Of a stretch of DNA of 13,187 nt, positions 6,985 through 13,187 are shown piece after piece. The first letter of the stretch is position 1, and each line of letters starts with the position of its first letter. The stretch is from DATKMS01 sp041497995 (lineage in GTDB: Bacteria > Desulfobacterota > Binatia > HRBIN30): the NCBI GenBank assembly GCA_041497995.1, contig JBGQHM010000179.1, forward strand, positions 1-13,187. Direction: 5' to 3'. The notes below the pieces were generated by a model. It was given only the letters and a program-made list of their open reading frames with translations, was not told the origin of the DNA and searched no databases. Position numbers and translations under genes: made by a program.

Positions 6985-7009
6985 GCACTTGATTGAAAAT
7001 GGGCGGCCG

Positions 7010-7028
7010 CACCGGCTTCTAGCCGGTG
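7010..7028. terminator. Hairpin downstream of the aldehyde oxidoreductase
   Basis: CACCGGCT (7010-7017) and AGCCGGTG (7021-7028) pair perfectly around three bases, 16 bases after the oxidoreductase stop. No U-rich tail follows on the minus strand, so it could be an attenuating or mRNA-stabilising hairpin, or a dispersed palindrome, rather than a true terminator. Confidence 0.4.
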
Positions 7029-7044
7029 TGAGGTTGAGCCGGAG

Positions 7045-8748
7045 CTAGCCCACCGCCCGCATCGAGCGCAGCTCGTCGGAGACCGGCATGCGTTCGAAGA
7101 CGCGCATGATCTCTTCCTTTGGGACGGCGAAGACCGCACCGTTGGACGGCACCGCCTCGGTGCGCATCCATGCGGGCAGATCGTTGTCCTCCGGTCCGAA
7201 CCCGGCGCGCTTGTTGAACTCCCATTCGTCCTGCATGCAGTGCCAGCCAATGTCCGCCATGTCTTCGAAGCTCATTTGGGTGGCGTACATGGCGTTGTAC
7301 AGCGTCTGGATGTCTCCGATGGTAGGCTGTTGGAACTGGCAGAAGCCGCTCGAGTCGCACAACGCGTTGATGAGCTGCGCCTCCTGCGATGCTTTTGCTT
7401 GATCGGGGACGGGCATGACGATCAGTCCGGCGGTGTGATCGGCGCCCATCGCGCTGGTCGCATAAGTGATACCGCTGGCGTTGAGCGTGCGCGGCTCCCA
7501 CGCCGGGACGCCTTGTCCGCGAATCGCCGGGATGCGTGTGGCCTTGAAGTGCTTGCCCACGGCCACCACGCCTCGTCCGATGGTCTCGGCGAGCTTGTCG
7601 CCCTTGTCCACCTTCTCGAGCAGCGCGATGGCCCCGTCGGCATCGCCGAAGGCCAGGGCGCCGCAATCCATCGCCAGCGCCATAGCGCCGCCGGTCTCGA
7701 TCGTGTCGAGACCCAGCTCGTCGCACAGCCGATCGATCTGTGCGACTTTGTCGAGGTCGCCGATGGCACAGTTGGAGCCGCACAAGGCGAGCGTTTCGAA
7801 TTCGAGGGCCGAGGTGACGTACTTGCCCTCGGCGTCGTGGACGATGTTGGAGCACTTCACGATGCAGCCGGTCATGCAGTGGTGCATGCCGCCGCCGCGC
7901 GTCTCGAAGCCTTGCACGATCTTCATGCCATCGAGTGCGTCCGCCCCTTCGAACTGCATCTCGCGCCGGTTGCGGGTGGGGAAGGTGCTCATCATGTTGG
8001 CCAGCGGAACGGTGGTCGAGGTGCCGAATTGGAAGATCTGCGGGCCGGCCTTGTATTCTTTGCTGAGGTTGGCCACGTACGACTTGAACGTCGCGGTGTC
8101 CTTCGCCAAGCGGGCCTGCGTGCCTTCGTCGTCGACGACAATCGCTTTGAGTCCCTTCGCGCCCATCGCCGCGCCTAGTCCGCCGCGCGCGGCGTGGCGT
8201 GACGGATGGCGGTGGCCTTCATCGGTGAAGGCAACGCTGGCACCCGACAGACCGAGCTCACCCGCTGGCCCACACATGACGAACGCGGCGCGTTGCGAGA
8301 ATTGCTCCCCGAGCTTTTCGGACGCAGCGTAGGTGCGTAGCCCCTTGAGCTCCGGGCACTCACGGATCTCGGAGCCCGCCTTGTTGATGACTACCGTGTA
8401 GCGCTTGGCGGCGTCCTTGGCTTTGCCTTCCACGATCAGCGCGCGATAGCCGAGGCGCATCAGCTTTTGGCCGGCCTGGCCGCCGGAGTTCGCTTCCTTG
8501 ATGCCGCCGGTGAGCGGGCTCTTGGCGCCGACACTCATGCGGCCGGAGGTTGGTGCTACCGAGCCGGAGAGGAAGCCGGGCGCAAAGATCACTTTGTTAC
8601 CGGGTCCCAGCGGATCGCACTTGGGGTCCACTTCTTTCAGCAAAATTTTTGCAGAAAGTGCCCGGCCGCCGAGCGCCGCCCATTCGTCTGGGTAGGGCTC
8701 GTCCTTTATGGTCAACGTCGTCATATCCACGCGCAGCATGCGATCCAT
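7045..8748 (-). CDS. Aldehyde ferredoxin oxidoreductase, tungsten-pterin type
   Basis: A 567-residue member of the aldehyde ferredoxin oxidoreductase family, which binds a tungsten (or molybdenum) bis-pterin cofactor and one [4Fe-4S] cluster and interconverts aldehydes and carboxylic acids. The N-terminal pterin domain has LGGRALSAK, APGFLSGSVAPTSGR, KSPLTGGIKEANSGG and RGGLGAAMGAKGLKA (about 188-202). The cluster Cys are 291, 295 and 299 in HCMTGCIVKCSN, spaced CxxxCxxxC, with the fourth at Cys470 in CDSSGFCQF. DTIETGG (349-355) and GADHTAG (435-441) are further pterin-contact motifs. The C-terminal tail EFNKRAGFGPEDNDLP is typical and complete. The ATG at 8748 follows GGAGGG (8754-8759) by 5 bases; the frame open upstream has no family character. 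No ferredoxin-like partner or MoaD-like gene is adjacent, so the electron acceptor is unknown. The cytoplasmic product heads a likely operon with the VOC and MBL genes. Confidence 0.95.
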   Translation of the reverse strand: MDRMLRVDMTTLTIKDEPYPDEWAALGGRALSAKILLKEVDPKCDPLGPGNKVIFAPGFLSGSVAPTSGRMSVGAKSPLTGGIKEANSGGQAGQKLMRLGYRALIVEGKAKDAAKRYTVVINKAGSEIRECPELKGLRTYAASEKLGEQFSQRAAFVMCGPAGELGLSGASVAFTDEGHRHPSRHAARGGLGAAMGAKGLKAIVVDDEGTQARLAKDTATFKSYVANLSKEYKAGPQIFQFGTSTTVPLANMMSTFPTRNRREMQFEGADALDGMKIVQGFETRGGGMHHCMTGCIVKCSNIVHDAEGKYVTSALEFETLALCGSNCAIGDLDKVAQIDRLCDELGLDTIETGGAMALAMDCGALAFGDADGAIALLEKVDKGDKLAETIGRGVVAVGKHFKATRIPAIRGQGVPAWEPRTLNASGITYATSAMGADHTAGLIVMPVPDQAKASQEAQLINALCDSSGFCQFQQPTIGDIQTLYNAMYATQMSFEDMADIGWHCMQDEWEFNKRAGFGPEDNDLPAWMRTEAVPSNGAVFAVPKEEIMRVFERMPVSDELRSMRAVG

Positions 8749-8929
8749 AGAAACCCTCCGTTTGAAGCGATGCCCTTGTCTAACACACCTCTGCGCGATG
8801 CGGAACAGGTTGCGCCGCCCTCCGTTCGGTCTCCTGTCCCTCCCTCTAGGGGGGCTAGGGCGGACGCCGCTCGAGCACAGGTGCCGCCTCGCATTGACTC
8901 CCGCAGCGGTGGTCGCTTGACTCACGCAC
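8749..8929. promoter_or_regulatory. Divergent intergenic region, expected promoters of the oxidoreductase cluster and hrpB
   Basis: The 181 bases between two divergent starts must contain or lie near both promoters. The oxidoreductase ribosome site is at 8754-8759. hrpB has no clear Shine-Dalgarno site. I could not name a convincing -35/-10 pair. A C-rich then G-rich imperfect palindrome (CCCTCCCTCTAGGGGGGC, near 8838-8855) lies in the middle. Confidence 0.45.
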
Positions 8930-11500
8930 GTGCAGGCATTGCCGATCGATCCACTACTCCCTCAGGCTGTCGCCTGTCTGACGACGGGATCTCGGCTCGT
9001 GTTGCGCGCGGCACCAGGTGCCGGCAAGACGACGCGGGTGCCTGCGGCGTTGCTCGACGCCGGCGTAGCTGCGGACAAGCAAGTCGTAGTGCTGGAGCCG
9101 CGCCGGATCGCGGCGCGGGCCGCGGCGGAGTTCGTCGCACGCGAACGCGGCGGTGCCGTCGGCGGCGAGGTCGGCTACCGCGTGCGCTTCGAGCAACGCG
9201 GCGATGCCGCCACACGCTTGTGGTTTCTGACCGAAGGGGTGCTGGGTCGCCAGCTGACGCGCGATCCATTTCTCGAACGAGTCGGCATCGTCGTGCTCGA
9301 CGAGTTCCACGAACGCCATCTGCAGGGCGACGTGGCGCTCGCGGTTGTGCGTGAGCTGCAGGAAACGGTGCGGCCCGATCTCAAACTCGTTGTCATGTCG
9401 GCGACGTTGGAGACCGATCGCTTGGCCGCGTATCTCGGTGACTGCCCCGTGCTGACATCCGAGGGCAGAGTCTACCCGGTGCAGATCGAATACGACAAGG
9501 AGCCGGACGACCGTCCGCTTGCCGGGCGTGTGGCGGCGGCGGTGCGCCGGGTGCTGGCGCAGCCCGACGACGCCGGCGACATTCTCGTCTTCCTGCCCGG
9601 CGCCGCCGAGATCCGGCGAGCCACAGAAGCGCTGGAAGAACTCGCTGCGGAGCACCAGCTCTCCGTCGTGCCGCTCCACGGCGATCTGCCCCTCGATGCG
9701 CAGCAACGGGTGATCCGTCGCGGCGACCGCCGTAAAGTCGTGCTCTCGACGAATGTCGCGGAGACCGCGCTGACCATCGATGGCGTCACCGCAGTCATCG
9801 ACTCGGGCCTGGCGCGCGCCGCCCGCTTCGACGCGAAGCACGGCATCAACGCGCTGCGTGTCGGACCGATCAGCCGTGCCGCCGCCGATCAACGCGCCGG
9901 CCGGGCAGGGCGGACGGCACCCGGCCGCTGCCTGCGGCTGTGGACACACGCCGAGCATGTGCACCGCTTGGAACGCGAAGTGCCCGAGGTGCTGCGTCTC
10001 GACCTCTGCGGTACCTTGCTCGAGCTGCGTGCGTGGGGGCTGCGCGACGTGCGCCGCTTTGGGTGGCTCGACCCGCCCGGTGAAGGTACCATGCAGCACG
10101 CCGAACGGCTGCTGGTGCAGCTCGGCGCAATCGATGCGGACGGCGGGCTCACCCACACGGGCCGCCGCATGCTCGATCTGTCGGTAGCGCCGCGTCTGGC
10201 CCGCATCCTCGTCGAGGCGGAACGCGCCGGCTGCGCCGAGACTGGTGCGCTGCTCGCGGCGCTGGCGTCAGAGCGTGACATCAATTTGGAGCAGCGTGCG
10301 TTTGGGGCGCCGAACGTCGAACGTGCTGCAGCCGGCTCCTCCGATTTGCTGCTCCGCATGCAGCTCTTCATGGAGGCGGCGCGCGCTCACTTCGATGCAG
10401 GTGCGTGCGCCAGGCTTGGCGTGGACCACCGCAGTGCGCGTGCCGTCGAGCGCGCCCGCCGGCAATTGCTGCGCGCACTGGGACGAGGCGAGCGGCTGGC
10501 CGCGCGTGTGGACGAGGAGGTGCTGCTGCGGTGCACTTTGGCTGGCTATCCCGATCGCGTGACGCGGCGCCGCAGCGCAGGTTCGGCACGCGGTGTCATG
10601 GTCGGCGGCACGGGCGTCGTGCTGATGGAGAGCAGTGTGGCTCGCGAGCCCGAGTTGTTCGTTGCTGTCGAGGTCGACGCCGGCCCGCGTGGTCAGCGAT
10701 CGGAGGCCCGCGTCCGTCTGGCGAGCGCGGTCCGACCCGAATGGCTGGCGACGATGTTCCCCGCCTGTGTCCGCCAGCAACGCGAGCTGATCTTCGATCT
10801 CGACCGAGAGCGCGTCGTGCAGCGTACCAGTGAGATGTTCGAAGATCTCGTCCTGCGCGAGAGCGTGCAGCTCGATGTTGACCTGCAGCATGCCGGCGTC
10901 GTGCTGGCGGAGGCGGCGCGGCGCGATCCACTGCGCGCGGCAACGGTTAGCGAGGACGTGCAGGGCTGGTTGCAGCGCGTTCGCTTCCTGCAGCGCTGGA
11001 TGCCTGAGCTCGACTGGCCCGACGATACCGACGCGGTGCTTACGCAGGCGGTGGAGGCGTTGTGCGCCGGCCGCCGGAGCTTCGCCGAGACGCGCGCTGC
11101 TGATCTGCTCGATGTTCTGCGCGGGTTCCTTACGCACCCGCAGCGCGCGGCGCTCGAGCGTGAGGCGCCGGCGAGTTTCCGCCTGCCGTCGGGCCGCGTG
11201 ACGCCCGTCATCTACGCCGAGGCCAAGCCGCCCGCAGCGGCGGCGCGGATTCAGGAGCTGTTCGGTCTCACGGCGACGCCCCGTCTGGCTGCAGGCCGCG
11301 TCCCCCTCGTCATCGAGCTCCTCGCTCCCAACCACCGTCCGGTACAGATCACCGACGACCTGGAGAGTTTCTGGCGCACGACATATCCCGAAGTCCGCAA
11401 ACAGCTACGCGGCCGCTACCCGAAGCACGTGTGGCCGGACGATCCGCTCACTGAGCCGCCGACATCACGGGCTTGGCGCCGCGATGGTGGTGCAAAGTAG
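8930..11500 (+). CDS. hrpB: ATP-dependent RNA helicase HrpB
   Basis: A complete 856-residue DExH-box helicase of the HrpB family; its cellular role in bacteria is still loosely defined. Visible motifs are Walker A APGAGKTT (28-35), Ia LEPRRIAARA (55-64), II DEFHER (124-129; DEFH where many relatives have DEVH or DEFH), III SATL (157-160), IV ILVFLPGAAEI (218-228), V STNVAETALTIDGV (273-286) and VI QRAGRAGRTAPG (321-332). The helicase-associated region follows at about 390-480. The HrpB-specific C-terminal domain ends with RYPKHVWPDDP, which is diagnostic. The GTG at 8930 is the natural start because the fold begins at once (ALPIDPLLPQAV), although the ribosome site is weak. The last 36 bases overlap the convergent cyclase-ATPase pseudogene. 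No frameshift or missing motif is seen, in contrast to both flanks of the window. Confidence 0.96.
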   Translation: MQALPIDPLLPQAVACLTTGSRLVLRAAPGAGKTTRVPAALLDAGVAADKQVVVLEPRRIAARAAAEFVARERGGAVGGEVGYRVRFEQRGDAATRLWFLTEGVLGRQLTRDPFLERVGIVVLDEFHERHLQGDVALAVVRELQETVRPDLKLVVMSATLETDRLAAYLGDCPVLTSEGRVYPVQIEYDKEPDDRPLAGRVAAAVRRVLAQPDDAGDILVFLPGAAEIRRATEALEELAAEHQLSVVPLHGDLPLDAQQRVIRRGDRRKVVLSTNVAETALTIDGVTAVIDSGLARAARFDAKHGINALRVGPISRAAADQRAGRAGRTAPGRCLRLWTHAEHVHRLEREVPEVLRLDLCGTLLELRAWGLRDVRRFGWLDPPGEGTMQHAERLLVQLGAIDADGGLTHTGRRMLDLSVAPRLARILVEAERAGCAETGALLAALASERDINLEQRAFGAPNVERAAAGSSDLLLRMQLFMEAARAHFDAGACARLGVDHRSARAVERARRQLLRALGRGERLAARVDEEVLLRCTLAGYPDRVTRRRSAGSARGVMVGGTGVVLMESSVAREPELFVAVEVDAGPRGQRSEARVRLASAVRPEWLATMFPACVRQQRELIFDLDRERVVQRTSEMFEDLVLRESVQLDVDLQHAGVVLAEAARRDPLRAATVSEDVQGWLQRVRFLQRWMPELDWPDDTDAVLTQAVEALCAGRRSFAETRAADLLDVLRGFLTHPQRAALEREAPASFRLPSGRVTPVIYAEAKPPAAAARIQELFGLTATPRLAAGRVPLVIELLAPNHRPVQITDDLESFWRTTYPEVRKQLRGRYPKHVWPDDPLTEPPTSRAWRRDGGAK

Positions 11501-13187
11501 GGGCGACCGACTCAAGCGGGTGAGCAACCGCATCTCGCCCAGGCGACTACCGATCGCACAAGAATGTGGTCGGAGGTACGGATCGTCGAGTCCCGCCGTG
11601 TACGCCAGAGACCCATGCTCGCTGGGATTGTAGAGTTTGATGCTCTGCTCCAAATGCTGCAGCGCCCGCGAGAAATGGCCCTGGAGGAGCAACGGTTGGC
11701 CGACTTGGTTGTGGGCCGAGAGCACGTCAAACGCGTCTCCCGTGCGCTGGGCGGCTGCCATGGCCTCCTGCGCGACCTCGGCCGAAGTCACGAGGTCGCC
11801 CTTCACCAAATAAGCCGCCGCCATTCCCACGAGCACGCGCGGCAGCTCGGGCGACGCGCCGATCAGAGACGCCAGCGCGCGCGCCCGTGCGTAGGCCTGC
11901 TCGTTCTCCGGATGCGAAAATCCCCTGGCCGCGGTGAGCGGCGCCCCAATCGCCATCTGCAGCCCGAGCTCCATCTGACGGCGCTCGCGCGTCTTCGGCA
12001 GGGTCCCAACCAGCGCGAGGGCACGCCGCAGATGGCCGATGGCCTCCTCGTTCGCCGACCGCTGCGTCGCCCGCTCGCCGGCCCGCTGGTAGTGCGCGCT
12101 CGCTTGCGCGGCCAGCCCCGCCTGCTCGTAGTGCCGCGCGACCACCTCGGGCTCAGACGCGACGCGCGCGTGAGAGCCGGTCGAGCCGCTCCATCAGCGA
12201 GTCGGCGAGGCTGGCCGGAATCGCCTCCACGCCGCGCGCCGCTCCGGGCTCCGCCATCGCCTTGGTCAGCTCCTCGACGTAGAGCGGCACGCCGTCGGCA
12301 CGGGCGACGAGGGCGTTGATGACATCATTGGAGAACTCCGCCTCCGTCACTCCCGCGAAAGCGGGAGTCCACTCCGATTGCGGACCACCCCGCCCCCCGC
12401 CTGGATTCCCGCCCCACGCCTTCGCGGGGGCAGGCTCTTCGCGGGAATGACGGATGGTGCGCTGCTGCGCGATCGTATGCTCCACCATCTCCCGCGCCTG
12501 GCGCTTGGTGAGCCGGGCGAGCTGCACGGTGGTTAGGTTGGAGCGCGCCGGCCAGGGCGGGGTGAAGCCGGGGCGTGCCGTGGCGAGCAGCAGTACCCGC
12601 GCCGTCGGGCTCTGCGCGATCAGGTGCCCCAGCAGCTCCAGCGTCGACACGTCGCACCAGTGCAGGTCCTCGACGATGACGTTCTGCCGCTCGCCGTCCT
12701 GCGCCCGCTCCCAGCGATCGACCGGTGTTCCGAGCTCCATGTCGCGCCCGACGAAGCGCGTCAGGTGTCCCGCCGCGACGGCGAGCCGGCTGCGCACCCC
12801 GCTCGGCTGCACGACGCGATAGAGCGTCACCGGCTCGCGCACGCCCTTCAAGTGCTGCGCACCGCGTTCCTCCACAACGAACAGCCCAGCAACGAGACGT
12901 TGCGTTGCGGCGGTGATCACCACCGTGTCGGGCTCGGCCGCGCCCTGCACGCGCGCCGCGACGTTCGCTGTCTCGCCGAAGACCTCACCGGCGTCGGCGA
13001 TCACCACCGGCCCAGTGTGCATGCCGATGCGCACGGCCAGCCGAAGTAGATGAGCAGCCCATCGCCGAGGTTCTTGGCGACGTGGCCGCCGAAGCGCACG
13101 ACCGCGCCGGAGGCGGCCTGCTGGTACTGAGCGATGAGGTCACGCCACTCCTCCGCGTCGAGCTGTTGCGACAGCGGCGTCGAGCCG
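11465..13187 (-). pseudogene. Eroded adenylate/guanylate cyclase - AAA ATPase - TPR regulator
   Basis: The remains of a large multidomain signalling protein (intact relatives are about 1,000 residues or more: class III cyclase domain, AAA_16-like ATPase, TPR tail). Block 1 (13037-13186) reads GSTPLSQQLDAEEW to LGDGLLIYFGW, with the second metal-binding Asp. Block 2 starts near 13040 in another frame with LAVRIGMHTGPVV, GETANVAARVQ (Asn and Arg of the transition-state pair) and, after TRFVGRDMEL, goes directly to VIVEDLHWCD and GVPLYVEELTK. Block 3, again in a new frame from about 12160, is the TPR part (EVVARHYEQAGLAAQA, ERATQRSANEEAIGHLRRAL, to SLAYTAGLDDP), then non-homologous codons to the stop at 11465. 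The Walker A region, the middle of the cyclase domain, the segment between ATPase and TPR, and the later TPRs are absent. A palindromic element interrupts block 2. The gene also runs out of the window at its 5' end. Confidence 0.88.
12345..12452. repeat. Long palindromic repeat, copy B, inserted inside the cyclase-ATPase gene
   Basis: The ends CGTCACTCCCGCG (12345-12357) and CGCGGGAATGACG (12440-12452) are inverted with one mismatch. The left arm contains a CCCGC-GAAA-GCGGG hairpin followed by the same TCCACTCC as copy A; the right arm (from 12402, TGGATTCCCGC) carries an additional GC-rich hairpin. The length is 108 bases, exactly 36 codons. It is read in frame on the minus strand as HSREEPAPAK, WGGNP and SEWTPAFAGVTE, an extra segment between the ATPase sensor region and GVPLYVEELTK. 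Confidence 0.87.

Noticed and set aside
8749..8929. Specific sigma70-type promoter boxes between the aldehyde oxidoreductase and hrpB
   Set aside because: No hexamer pair with suitable spacing stood out from the GC-rich background, so only the region is annotated.
8954..11335. Long minus-strand frames opposite hrpB (400 and 355 codons)
   Set aside because: They are antisense shadows; all helicase motifs are in order on the plus strand.

Overview
The window is GC-rich bacterial chromosome with no rRNA, tRNA or CRISPR that I can see. Its style (EF-hand/dockerin-like secreted protein with a very long Thr-Pro stalk, AbrB/PIN toxin-antitoxin, cyclase-ATPase-TPR regulator, tungsten aldehyde oxidoreductase, alkyl-sulfatase-like hydrolase, crotonase with a GWCVGGGSDM motif) resembles uncultured deltaproteobacterial-type lineages such as Candidatus Binatota. 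That placement is inference from gene style, not from a marker gene.

Layout, left to right. At 1-435 (minus) is the 5' part of a crotonase gene that runs out of the window. At 501-889 (minus) is a decayed vapBC-type module in which both genes carry an internal deletion and a frameshift. From 890 to 1701 there is no gene; the interval holds a composite of palindromic dispersed repeats (1306-1550). At 1702-1848 (minus) lies an orphan C-terminal fragment of a DUF1566 (Lcl C-terminal) protein, 7 bases beyond the stop of a complete aldo/keto reductase (1856-2842). That gene follows, 17 bases downstream, a 630-residue secreted protein (2860-4752) with two calcium-loop motifs, a stalk of about 410 residues rich in Thr and Pro, and a Cys-containing C-terminal domain.

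A second minus-strand cluster covers 4872-8748: tungsten-type aldehyde ferredoxin oxidoreductase, then a VOC/glyoxalase-like protein, then a metallo-beta-lactamase-fold alkyl-sulfatase-like hydrolase. With the crotonase and the aldo/keto reductase nearby, the metabolic theme is oxidation or detoxification of aldehyde and acyl or sulfated aliphatic compounds, but no substrate can be read from the sequence. Divergent to this cluster is hrpB (8930-11500, plus), complete. Its 3' end overlaps, on the opposite strand, a heavily eroded adenylate cyclase/AAA-ATPase/TPR regulator (11465-13187). This pseudogene has lost the P-loop, is frameshifted twice, and carries a 108-base palindromic element inserted in frame.

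The strongest signals for follow-up are the clustered internal deletions in dispensable genes next to intact housekeeping and metabolic genes, the palindromic element that became 36 in-frame codons, the long Thr-Pro stalk protein with an unassigned C-terminal domain, and the aldehyde oxidoreductase/VOC/alkyl-sulfatase-like cluster. I do not see convincing evidence of a wholly new system.
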